Part shown: positions 25,341 through 33,195 of the stretch, piece after piece | How the letters are laid out: each line of letters begins with the position of its first letter | Position numbering within the stretch: the stretch's first letter is position 1 | Assembly: GCF_000964405.1 (NCBI RefSeq) | Contig: NZ_BANE01000168.1 | Span: forward strand, 1 to 48,754 | DNA from: Novacetimonas hansenii JCM 7643 | GTDB taxonomy: Bacteria; Pseudomonadota; Alphaproteobacteria; Acetobacterales; Acetobacteraceae | Direction of reading: 5' to 3' | DNA: 48,754 bases | Position numbers and translations under genes: made by a program | The notes under the pieces: generated by a model | What the model was told of the DNA's origin: nothing | The model's input: only the letters and a program-made list of their open reading frames with translations | Database searches by the model: none

Positions 25341-26339
25341 TCAGACCACCTGGAAACCGTTGCTGAAAACATCTTCCTTATCAATCCAGATCGTATTGAA
25401 CCCGGTTGAAATGGCGCTTCCCGTAATCAGCGGAACGATCGCCTGATGGTCGCCTACTTTCGTCTTGCTGTCGATACGTCCGGTAAAACGGCTGCGGATA
25501 TAGCTTTCATGGATGAATGACTGTCCCTGATCAAGGATTCCCTTGTGCGACAGATGTGCCAGTCGCGCCGATGTCCCGGTGCCACAAGGGCTACGGTCAA
25601 TGGCTTTGTCACCATAGAACACGGCATTGCGTCCCTGACGTGCGGGATCTTCACCCGGTTCCGCCCACAGGACGTGGCTGACCCCCTTGATTGTGGGGTC
25701 AAGCGGGTGGACCGGGGTATAGGCCTTGCGCACCAGATCACGGATCACGGGGCTGAGCTCAAGTATACGGCGTGCGCCAAGTTCATCGAGCGTATGGTAT
25801 GCGCCCTGCGGTTCCACGATGGCATAGAAATTCCCGCCATAGGCCACATCCACCGTCAATGGGCCAAAACCCGGCAATTCAATGGAAATCCCGGTTCTGG
25901 CCACCCATGCCGGCACATTGCGGATGGTGACAGACGTCACCCGGTTATGTGCATGTGTATAGGTGATGTCGATTATGCCCGCAGGAACTTCCAACCGCAA
26001 TTCACCTTCTTTGCGGGGTTGCAGCAGCCCATGTTCCAGCCCGAATGTTACCAACCCGATCGTGCCATGGCCACACATCGGCAGGCAGCCACTGGTTTCA
26101 ATGAACAATATCCCCCCATCCGTATCGGGACGGGTAGGGGGATACAGGAAACCGCCGGACATCATGTCATGGCCACGGGGTTCGAAACACAGTCCGGTGC
26201 GTATCCAGTCGAAACGCGTCAGAAAATCCTGACGCCGCTCGCTCATGCTTGTCCCGCGCAGCAAGGGCGCCCCGCCCGCGACCAAGCGGACGGGATTGCC
26301 CGCTGTATGCCCATCAACACAGAAAAACGTATGTCGCAT
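25341..26339 (-). CDS. lhpA: 4-hydroxyproline 2-epimerase (proline racemase family)
   Basis: A 332-residue proline racemase-fold enzyme, predicted to interconvert trans-4-hydroxy-L-proline and cis-4-hydroxy-D-proline. The two catalytic cysteines are visible: MCGHG (Cys at about residue 89) and DRSPCGTGTSARL (Cys at about 252). Having both cysteines excludes the 3-hydroxyproline dehydratase relatives, where the second is replaced. The N-terminal CVDGHTAGNPVRLV is typical. Start ATG 26339 follows AGGGAT at a good spacing; an ATG at 26345 is only 2 bases from that site. It lies 43 bases after the deaminase gene. Proline racemase activity cannot be excluded, but the neighbours argue for hydroxyproline. 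Confidence 0.9.
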   Translation of the reverse strand: MRHTFFCVDGHTAGNPVRLVAGGAPLLRGTSMSERRQDFLTRFDWIRTGLCFEPRGHDMMSGGFLYPPTRPDTDGGILFIETSGCLPMCGHGTIGLVTFGLEHGLLQPRKEGELRLEVPAGIIDITYTHAHNRVTSVTIRNVPAWVARTGISIELPGFGPLTVDVAYGGNFYAIVEPQGAYHTLDELGARRILELSPVIRDLVRKAYTPVHPLDPTIKGVSHVLWAEPGEDPARQGRNAVFYGDKAIDRSPCGTGTSARLAHLSHKGILDQGQSFIHESYIRSRFTGRIDSKTKVGDHQAIVPLITGSAISTGFNTIWIDKEDVFSNGFQVV

Positions 26340-26382
26340 TGTCATATCCCTGATGTAAACGCGGCGGACGCAGGCGTGTGGC

Positions 26383-27276
26383 CTATTGTGCGCAAGGGCG
26401 TGTGGCGGCCGCTTTTTCCACCATGGCCGTGACTTCGGCGCGACGCGCGCCGGTCAGGGGCATGCGTGGCATACGGACGCGTTCATTGCCACGCCCCATG
26501 ATCTGTTCCGCCAGCTTGATCGACTGCACCAGGTCATGTTCCGCATCCAGATGCAGCAAGGGCATGAACCAGCGATAGATTTCCAGCGCCCGCGCCATAT
26601 CCCCCCTGTTCAATGCCGCCACCAGCTCGACCGATTCCTGTGGAAATGCGCTTGTCAGCCCTGAAATCCAGCCCGCTGCCCCCAGGGTCAACCCCTCGAA
26701 CGCCACGTCATCCAGCCCCGCCATCATGATATAGCGTGCGCCAAACGCATTGACCACATCGGTATAGCGACGCGTATTGGCTGAACTTTCCTTAACCGCA
26801 ACGATCGTCTTCACATCCGTCAGCTCTTGCAGAACCTCCATGCTGATGTTCACGCGATAGGCGGTGGGATTGTTATACAACATGATCGGCAGGTCGGACG
26901 CCCCCGCCACGGCCTTCAGATGGGCGACAAGCTCCGCTTCCTTGGGGACATAGACCATCGCTGGCAGAACCATCAGCGCATCTGCACCAATCCGTGCGGC
27001 ATCGGCCGCGAACTTCACCGCGCGCGGCGTCGTCAATTCGGATACGCCCACAATAACGGGCACACGCCCTTTTGCCGTTTCACATGCGGCGGCAAGGACC
27101 TTCAGCTTTTCTTCGGGTTCCAGAGAATTGTTCTCGCCACATGTTCCCATGATCGTCAGGCCATGGACGCCATCGCCGATCAGGTTATCCAGAACTGTTT
27201 GCGTCGCTGTAAAATCGATCGACAAGTCCGGGGCGAACTGCGTGGTCGCCGCAGGAAAAACACCTGTCCACTGCAT
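26383..27276 (-). CDS. lhpC: 1-pyrroline-4-hydroxy-2-carboxylate deaminase (DapA family)
   Basis: A 297-residue DHDPS/N-acetylneuraminate lyase superfamily barrel. It carries the Schiff-base lysine Lys162 in VAVKESS and the conserved tyrosine of YNNP at 134-137. The TIMGTCGENNSL loop (about 41-52) differs from the GTTGE of true dihydrodipicolinate synthases. Beside a hydroxyproline epimerase and a D-amino acid dehydrogenase, it should deaminate and dehydrate pyrroline-4-hydroxy-2-carboxylate to 2-oxoglutarate semialdehyde. ATG 27276 is preceded by GGAGAG; a longer frame upstream runs into the divergent promoter. First gene of the leftward operon, 73 bases from the divergent dehydrogenase gene. 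Confidence 0.88.
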   Translation of the reverse strand: MQWTGVFPAATTQFAPDLSIDFTATQTVLDNLIGDGVHGLTIMGTCGENNSLEPEEKLKVLAAACETAKGRVPVIVGVSELTTPRAVKFAADAARIGADALMVLPAMVYVPKEAELVAHLKAVAGASDLPIMLYNNPTAYRVNISMEVLQELTDVKTIVAVKESSANTRRYTDVVNAFGARYIMMAGLDDVAFEGLTLGAAGWISGLTSAFPQESVELVAALNRGDMARALEIYRWFMPLLHLDAEHDLVQSIKLAEQIMGRGNERVRMPRMPLTGARRAEVTAMVEKAAATRPCAQ

Positions 27277-27349
27277 TGGAACTCTCCACTTGATTTCGAT
27301 ATCGTTTCGTCTATCGTATACGTATTGATTTGGAAAGGACGAAATATCC
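27277..27349. promoter_or_regulatory. Divergent hydroxyproline promoter with GTATAC operator
   Basis: A compact 73-base region drives the deaminase operon leftward and the dehydrogenase operon rightward. TATCGTATAC (27312-27321) has the palindromic core CGTATACG at 27315-27322. On the plus strand a TTGATT (27290-27295) and TATCGT (27312-27317), 16 bases apart, could be the -35 and -10, placing the operator over the -10. A GntR/FCD regulator encoded at either side is the likely binder; this is inference. Confidence 0.5.
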
Positions 27350-28627
27350 ATGCCCCCAAAATCCGGTCGCGTTGCATCCGCTGTCGTGGTCGGGGGTGGG
27401 GTCATAGGGCTTTCGTGTGCGCTGCGCCTGCGACAGAAGGGATTTTATGTCGTGGTCCTGAATACGGGTGAGGCACGCGACGCCGCGTCATGGGGGAATG
27501 CAGGGCATATCGCGACTGAGCAGGTGATGCCGCTGGCCTCGCCACGCATGCTCCTGTCCGCACCGGGGCGCATGTTCACGCTGACGGGTGGGGCGCTGGA
27601 TATCGGCTGGCGGCATATTGGTACATGGCTGCCATGGGGCATGCGCTATGTGCGCGCGTGCGCACCTTCCACGGCGCGACGCGGACACATGGCCCTGCGT
27701 GACCTGCTATCGCACGCCATGCCCGCATGGCGACGCATGGTGGGTGATCTTGGTGCGCCTGACCTGCTTATCGACAAAGGGCACCTGATGCTTTGGGATG
27801 GAACGACCGACCCACGCCGCGCGATGCGTGCGGTCATGTCGTCCGACCTTGGGAGCGCAACGGCATGTGCCATGACACGGCAGGAACGCGAAAGCCTGAT
27901 CCCGTTGCTTGGGCATATTCCACGCGCAGGGCTGGCTTTTGGCGGAACAGGGCAGGTCCGTGACCCCGGATTGGTGCTGACAACATTGCAGGACCGTCTG
28001 CACGCGGAAACTGGATGCGAACTGCGACAGCAACGCGTTATCCGGGTTTCATCCGGCCCGTCGGGGGCGCAGGTCATCGTGCAGGATGGCACATCCCTTA
28101 CGCCTGATATCGTCGTGATGGCCGCAGGGGTGGGGACGCGCGACCTCGTCCATGGCTGGACGCCCCCGCTAATCGCGGAACGTGGTTATCATATCGAATG
28201 GGACCATGGCGGCATGCCCGAAGGGCCACCGATGATCTTTGCAGATCACGCCGTCATCGTATCGCGCTTTGAAGCACGGATGCGGGCTTCGACGTTTGTT
28301 GAATTCACCCGTGCCGATGCACCACCTGACATGAGGAAATGGCAGAAACTGGAACATATGGTGCAGAAAATCGGCCTGCCCGTCAGGTCCGGCTTTTCCC
28401 GCTGGGTCGGCTGCCGCCCCACTTTACCCGACTACTTGCCTGCCATCGGCCGTATTCCCGGGCTGCCGGGGATCATCGCCGCGTGCGGACATCAGCATCT
28501 GGGCCTGACACTTGCGCCATTCACGGCGGAAATTGTGGCAGCCATAGCCACTGACGAAGACATATCGCTGAACCTGCATCCCTTCCGCCCGGATCGCTTC
28601 GGACGGACACATGCACGAAAGGTATAA
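27350..28627 (+). CDS. FAD-dependent D-amino acid (D-hydroxyproline) dehydrogenase
   Basis: A 425-residue DadA/DAO-type flavoprotein. The N-terminal dinucleotide motif VVVGGGVIGLSCALRLRQKG (about residues 12-31) binds FAD; the C-terminal GCRPTLPDYLPAIGRIPG and ACGHQHLGLTLAPFTAEIV blocks are the usual closing signature of DadA-like enzymes. In this setting it should oxidise cis-4-hydroxy-D-proline to 1-pyrroline-4-hydroxy-2-carboxylate, passing electrons to the respiratory chain. That is the single-subunit version of the step (LhpB-like). General D-amino acid dehydrogenase activity is the alternative. First gene of a rightward operon, followed after a few bases by the semialdehyde dehydrogenase. 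Confidence 0.88.
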   Translation: MPPKSGRVASAVVVGGGVIGLSCALRLRQKGFYVVVLNTGEARDAASWGNAGHIATEQVMPLASPRMLLSAPGRMFTLTGGALDIGWRHIGTWLPWGMRYVRACAPSTARRGHMALRDLLSHAMPAWRRMVGDLGAPDLLIDKGHLMLWDGTTDPRRAMRAVMSSDLGSATACAMTRQERESLIPLLGHIPRAGLAFGGTGQVRDPGLVLTTLQDRLHAETGCELRQQRVIRVSSGPSGAQVIVQDGTSLTPDIVVMAAGVGTRDLVHGWTPPLIAERGYHIEWDHGGMPEGPPMIFADHAVIVSRFEARMRASTFVEFTRADAPPDMRKWQKLEHMVQKIGLPVRSGFSRWVGCRPTLPDYLPAIGRIPGLPGIIAACGHQHLGLTLAPFTAEIVAAIATDEDISLNLHPFRPDRFGRTHARKV

Positions 28628-28651
28628 AATATGACAGGAGGAAAAGAAAAT

Positions 28652-30232
28652 ATGACATTAAGCGGAACCTTGCTGATCGGGCAACGCGATGTCGGGGGTG
28701 ACACGCATTTCCATGCGATCAATCCCGCAACGAACGCACATCTGGAACCGGCCTTTGCCTGCGCCACGTCCGCAGATGTGGATACTGCCTGCCGTCTGGC
28801 GTCCGACGCATTCGATCCCTATCGTGCCGTATCATTTGAAAAACGTGCGGTGTTCCTTGAACGGATCGCATCCTGCCTGGCCAAGAATGCCGATGCCATC
28901 ATAGCGCGCGCAGGCGCGGAAACCGCATTGCCCGAAGGACGCCTGCGCGGAGAGATGGGGCGCACAATGGGGCAGTTACGTCTGTTCGCCACGCTGGTGC
29001 GGCAGGGGGAATGGAGTCAGCCGCGCATTGATCCTGCATTACCCGACCGCACGCCAATGCCGCGCGCCGACCTGCGCCAGCGCCGTATTGGCGTGGGGCC
29101 GGTTGCTGTATTCGGTGCCAGCAATTTCCCGCTTGCGTTCTCTGTCGCCGGTGGTGACACGGTTTGCGCGCTTGCTGCGGGATGCCCGGTGATCTGCCGT
29201 GCCCATCCCGCACATCCGGGAACCAGTGAACTTGTGGCGCGCGCCATCCGCCAGGCAATTCAGGACTGCGCCCTGCACGAAGGGGTTTTCTCCCTGCTGG
29301 GTGGGATCGGGCATGAGGTGGGGGAATGGCTGGTAAAGCATCCTGCCATTATGTCAGTCGGTTTTACCGGCTCTTACGCCGGGGGGACGGCCCTTGCGGC
29401 AATCGCGGCGCAGCGTGCGGTGCCCATTCCCGTATTCGCGGAAATGGGCAGCATCAATCCGGTCTATCTGTGTCCGCAGGCATTGTCCGCACGCACGGAA
29501 ACACTGGCGCGGGAATTTGTCGGTTCCCTGACCATGGGGGTGGGGCAGTTCTGTACCAATCCGGGCATTGTCATCGCCCTGGAAGGAGAGACGTTCGAGG
29601 CCTTTGTCCACACAGCCGCGCAGGACATCGCCACACGCCCGGCGATGACGATGCTGACACCAGATATCCATGCTGCCTATGATGCAGGGGCGGGGAAGCT
29701 GGCGCGATGTCCGGGCGTCACGGTCGTAGGGCAGGGGACGGATGACGGGGCACCCAATCGGGGGCGGCCGATGCTGTTACGTACGACAGCCGCTGACTTT
29801 ATGCGTGAAAGCATCCTGCGGCACGAAGTTTTTGGCCCGGTCTCGCTTCTGGTTTCATGTCCCGATATCACCACGCTGCATGCCCTGAGCGAAAGTCTGG
29901 AGGGGCAGTTGACCATGACCTTGCACATGGATGACGGCGACATTGACTTTGCACGGATGCTGCTGCCGGTTTTCGAACGCAAGGCAGGACGCATTGTGGT
30001 CAATGCGTGGCCCACCGGAGTAGAGGTCAGTCCTGCCATGGTCCATGGCGGCCCGTTCCCCGCCACCACGGACACCCGCACCACATCGGTAGGGACTGCT
30101 TCCATTGAACGTTTCTTGCGGCCAGTCTGTTATCAGGATCTGCCAGACATTCTTCTGCCCCCTGAACTGGGGCGCGCCAACCCTCTTGGCCTGACACGGC
30201 TGGTGGATGGAAGGCCACAGGCCGCCGCCTGA
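28652..30232 (+). CDS. 2-oxoglutarate semialdehyde (2,5-dioxovalerate) dehydrogenase
   Basis: A 526-residue aldehyde dehydrogenase of the NADP-preferring KGSADH group. Catalytic residues are the glutamate in AEMGSINPVYL (about residue 263) and the cysteine in GQFCTNPG (about residue 301); the ETALPEGRLRGEMGRTMGQLRLFA segment near the N-terminus is distinctive for this group. It converts 2-oxoglutarate semialdehyde to 2-oxoglutarate, the last step of hydroxyproline breakdown. The ATG at 28652 follows AGGAGG by 11 bases, making it the better start; an upstream ATG at 28631 contains that site. These enzymes often accept related semialdehydes such as succinate or glutarate semialdehyde. Confidence 0.9.
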   Translation: MTLSGTLLIGQRDVGGDTHFHAINPATNAHLEPAFACATSADVDTACRLASDAFDPYRAVSFEKRAVFLERIASCLAKNADAIIARAGAETALPEGRLRGEMGRTMGQLRLFATLVRQGEWSQPRIDPALPDRTPMPRADLRQRRIGVGPVAVFGASNFPLAFSVAGGDTVCALAAGCPVICRAHPAHPGTSELVARAIRQAIQDCALHEGVFSLLGGIGHEVGEWLVKHPAIMSVGFTGSYAGGTALAAIAAQRAVPIPVFAEMGSINPVYLCPQALSARTETLAREFVGSLTMGVGQFCTNPGIVIALEGETFEAFVHTAAQDIATRPAMTMLTPDIHAAYDAGAGKLARCPGVTVVGQGTDDGAPNRGRPMLLRTTAADFMRESILRHEVFGPVSLLVSCPDITTLHALSESLEGQLTMTLHMDDGDIDFARMLLPVFERKAGRIVVNAWPTGVEVSPAMVHGGPFPATTDTRTTSVGTASIERFLRPVCYQDLPDILLPPELGRANPLGLTRLVDGRPQAAA

Positions 30233-30304
30233 TCCAGTGTCCGCACCGGCGCACATCTGTCCATGACCTTGTGCGCCACGCATCAACCGGCAAGGAAGTG
30301 CGCC

Positions 30305-31927
30305 ATGGCCCCGCCATCACCGACATTCAATCGTTCGCTTTCCCTCCTCGATCTGACATTACTGGGGTTTGGGGCGGTTTTCGGGTCCGGCTGGCTGTTC
30401 GCGGCGTCGCATGTCGCGGCGATTGTCGGTCCCGCCAGTATCCTTTCATGGCTGATGGGCGGGATTGCGGTCCTGTTTCTGGGGCTGATCTATTGCGAAC
30501 TCGCCGCCGCCCTGCCAGAGGCAGGGGGCATGATCCGGTATCCGGCCTATGCACACGGTCCCCTGCTGGGTGCATTGCTGGGGTTTATTACCGTCATTGC
30601 CTATTCCAGCCTGATTTCCATCGAAATCATCGCAGCACGCCAGTATGCGGGATCATGGGTCCCCGGACTTACAGCCAACAAGGCAGGGGATCCGACCCTT
30701 TTGGGGTGGGGGATGCAGGTCGCGGTGCTGGCAGGGATGCTGCGGCTGAATATTTCTGGCGTCAAGACATTCGCATTATTCAACAATATCATAACATTCT
30801 TCAAATTCGTCGTGCCAATGCTGGTCATTGGTGTGCTGCTGCTGTTTCTCCGTCCTGATAATTTCACGAAATACGGCTTCATGCCTTTTGGCGGACAAAG
30901 CATGGAAAGCGCCGTCTCCGTCGGGGGCGTCATCTTTGCCTATCTGGGCCTGACCCCCATCATTGCGGTCGCAAGCGAGGTCCGCAATCCGCAACGAACC
31001 ATTCCCATCGCCCTGACGCTTTCGATCTTCCTTGCCGCCTTTGTCTATATCCTGCTGCAGGTCGCCTTTATCGGCAGTGTGCCCGCCCGCATGCTTGCAC
31101 CACATGGATGGGCCGGTATCGACCGCCTGCTGCCCCTGCCATTTCATGATATCGCCATCACGCTAGGTCTCGGATGGCTGGGCTTTGCCGTTGTCATTGA
31201 TGCGGTCGTATCCCCCACTGGCACGGGCAATATCTATATGGGATCGACCACACGCATCATTTACGCATGGTCGCGTTCCGGCACCTTCCTTTCATGGTTT
31301 GGGCATCTGGACCCGCGCCATGGCATACCCCGGCGCGCGGCTTTCCTGACATTCGGGCTCGGCCTTTTCTGGATGCTGCCTTTTCCATCGTGGGAAGCAC
31401 TGATTGGCGTGGTGTCATCCGCCCTGATCATGAGTTATGCTTTCGCCCCGGTTGCCGCCGCCGCATTGCGACACGCAGCCCCCGACCTTGTCCGCCCGTT
31501 CCGGGTCAGGTGCATCCGGGTTATCGGCCCGGTTTCCTTCATGATCGCCAGCCTGATCGTATTCTGGTCAGGATGGTACACGCTATCTTGGCTTTTATCG
31601 GTTCAACTTATTTTTGCGGTGGGGTTCCTCGCCATTCGCACGTTACGCGCCATGGGCAATACAGGCGAAGATATCCGCAGTAGCGCATGGGTGCTGGCCT
31701 ATTTCACGGGCATGCTTGCACTTTCGGCCAGTGGATCCTTTGGGGGATATGGCTTTGTGCCCCATCCATTCGACGATATGGCGGTGGTCATTTTTGCCGG
31801 GCTGATTTTCATATGGGGCGAACATACCGCACATCGCAATATGACATTGCCCGATGCACCCACCGGCATCCCGATGACCATGACGCCAGATACGCTTATC
31901 GCCCAGGAACCTGTTATTTCTCTTTGA
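30305..31927 (+). CDS. APC-family amino acid permease
   Basis: A 540-residue APC superfamily transporter with about 12 to 14 predicted membrane helices. The first helix carries SLLDLTLLGFGAVFGSGWLF, and later VISPTGTG-like (VVSPTGTGNIYMGSTTR) and LTPIIAVASEVRNPQRTIP motifs are typical of the aspartate/glutamate-or-unknown-substrate APC permeases. ATG 30305 follows AAGGAAGTGCG; the frame extends further upstream without family similarity. Sitting between the hydroxyproline enzymes and PutA on the same strand, it probably brings in hydroxyproline and/or proline. A short charged tail follows the last helix. Confidence 0.88.
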   Translation: MAPPSPTFNRSLSLLDLTLLGFGAVFGSGWLFAASHVAAIVGPASILSWLMGGIAVLFLGLIYCELAAALPEAGGMIRYPAYAHGPLLGALLGFITVIAYSSLISIEIIAARQYAGSWVPGLTANKAGDPTLLGWGMQVAVLAGMLRLNISGVKTFALFNNIITFFKFVVPMLVIGVLLLFLRPDNFTKYGFMPFGGQSMESAVSVGGVIFAYLGLTPIIAVASEVRNPQRTIPIALTLSIFLAAFVYILLQVAFIGSVPARMLAPHGWAGIDRLLPLPFHDIAITLGLGWLGFAVVIDAVVSPTGTGNIYMGSTTRIIYAWSRSGTFLSWFGHLDPRHGIPRRAAFLTFGLGLFWMLPFPSWEALIGVVSSALIMSYAFAPVAAAALRHAAPDLVRPFRVRCIRVIGPVSFMIASLIVFWSGWYTLSWLLSVQLIFAVGFLAIRTLRAMGNTGEDIRSSAWVLAYFTGMLALSASGSFGGYGFVPHPFDDMAVVIFAGLIFIWGEHTAHRNMTLPDAPTGIPMTMTPDTLIAQEPVISL

Positions 31928-32190
31928 AAGGCCGGTTGAAACACCTTCTTCGAATCATTTCATGGTTCTGAAATCGCAAGATGGCCGGACGGCGGGCAAA
32001 TCCTTTGACGGCATTGGCAGCGTATCATATAATTTTATATATAATGTATACCAAGGCTCCTGTCGTATAACTTGCCCGCTGCACCATGGCAGGAGAGGGG
32101 GAGGCGCCGGGAGCCTATGTCCGGGAGATTGCCATTTCCCCGTCTGCCCTGCGTTGGGGACACGACCATCTTGCGAGGGGAAATATCTGC
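31928..32190. promoter_or_regulatory. Promoter region of second GntR gene with GTATAC site
   Basis: A 263-base gap between permease and regulator. An AT-rich block (32022-32055) includes GTATAC at 32046-32051 followed by C, like the core of the sites at 23755 and 27316. It may be an operator for one of the two GntR proteins. An alternative regulator start at 32086 lies within the gap. Confidence 0.4.
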
Positions 32191-32883
32191 ATGCTGCCAT
32201 CTGCCATCTTTGATGTGGAAACCGGCCAGAAACGTGGTGCCGCGTCAATTGTGGTTGGGGCCGCGTTGCGCAATGCCATCCTGACGGGACAGCTTCCGGC
32301 CGGGCAGGCATTGCCGCAATCAGAATTGGCTGGTGGTTTTGGCACCAGTATCATTCCCGTGCGCGAGGCGCTGAAGCAGCTAGAAGCCGAGGGGCTGGTA
32401 ACGTTCCTGCCCAATCGTGGCGCAATGGTGACCGGCATGACCGAACAGGACATCATCGAATATTCCGAAATCCGCGCCTCGCTGGAGGAAATGGCCGCCC
32501 GTCACGCCGTCAGCCACATGTCACGCATGGACCTTGCCCGGGTGGAGGACGCCTATGACGCCTTTGTCGAAGGTGCGGCCAATGCCACCAGCAAACATGA
32601 TTCCGGCGACCTGAACCGGGCCTTTCACAATGCGATCTATGTCGCGGCACAACGCCCACGCCTGCTGGAAATGATTGATGACCTGCATATCCGGCTCAAT
32701 CGCTATATCCGCAGCCATCTTGAAATTGAGGGGCGCAAGCTTGTAACCGATAGGGAACATGCGGAAATCATGCAGGCCTGCCGACGACGTGATGGCGATG
32801 CGGTTGCAAATCTGACGCGGCGACATATTCTTGAAGCCGCCGACATTTCCATCCGGGTCATCCGCGAGCGCGCACAGTCCTGA
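32191..32883 (+). CDS. GntR/FadR-family (FCD) regulator
   Basis: A 230-residue GntR regulator. The DNA-binding domain spans about residues 20-85 (LPQSELAGGFGTSIIPVREA, then LKQLEAEGLVTFLPNRGAMV) and the helical FCD ligand domain spans about 95-225, with FHNAIY and TDREHAEIMQAC carrying likely metal-binding histidines. The start is set at ATG 32191 behind GAGGGG; an upstream ATG at 32086 would add 35 residues with no family resemblance. It is a distant paralogue of the regulator at 24608. Being directly upstream of putA, it is the likelier controller of proline use, which is inference from position. Confidence 0.85.
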   Translation: MLPSAIFDVETGQKRGAASIVVGAALRNAILTGQLPAGQALPQSELAGGFGTSIIPVREALKQLEAEGLVTFLPNRGAMVTGMTEQDIIEYSEIRASLEEMAARHAVSHMSRMDLARVEDAYDAFVEGAANATSKHDSGDLNRAFHNAIYVAAQRPRLLEMIDDLHIRLNRYIRSHLEIEGRKLVTDREHAEIMQACRRRDGDAVANLTRRHILEAADISIRVIRERAQS

Positions 32884-33195
32884 CGATATCAGGGCCGTAC
32901 ATCATCCCAAACGGCCTCCAGCCATAATCACAGGCACCGAAAGTTCCCGGTGAAGCTTTTCCTCAAAGCTTCAGGAAACATCCTCTGCCTGAAACAAGAC
33001 AATCCGTAAATTCTGATCACCTGTTATCAACGGGTTGATTTGAAAATAGCTTGCCATTGCCTTCCGCGATGGACGCATGACCACGCCATTATGCTGCAAA
33101 AACATGCTATGAATTTTTAGATCGTATATTATAATAAGAAAATTATATCATCTTGGGTTTCTCCCGGATGTGCTGCCTGCCTTGGGATCTTCATC
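32884..33195. promoter_or_regulatory. putA upstream region
   Basis: A 312-base gap between gntR and putA. It begins with the AAGCTT hairpin at 32951-32973, which may end gntR transcription, and becomes AT-rich just before putA (33100-33160), where the putA promoter should lie. A TCGTATAT at 33122-33129 recalls the GTATAC sites but does not match their core. Confidence 0.4.
32951..32973. repeat. AAGCTT hairpin repeat, copy 1
   Basis: Arms TGAAGCTTT (32951-32959) and AAAGCTTCA (32965-32973) pair perfectly around TCCTC. The same design recurs at 48705-48728. Hairpins of this type, rich in GAAGCTTT and AAAGCTTC, are common between genes of acetic acid bacteria to my recollection. Here it may serve as the gntR terminator. 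Confidence 0.5.
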
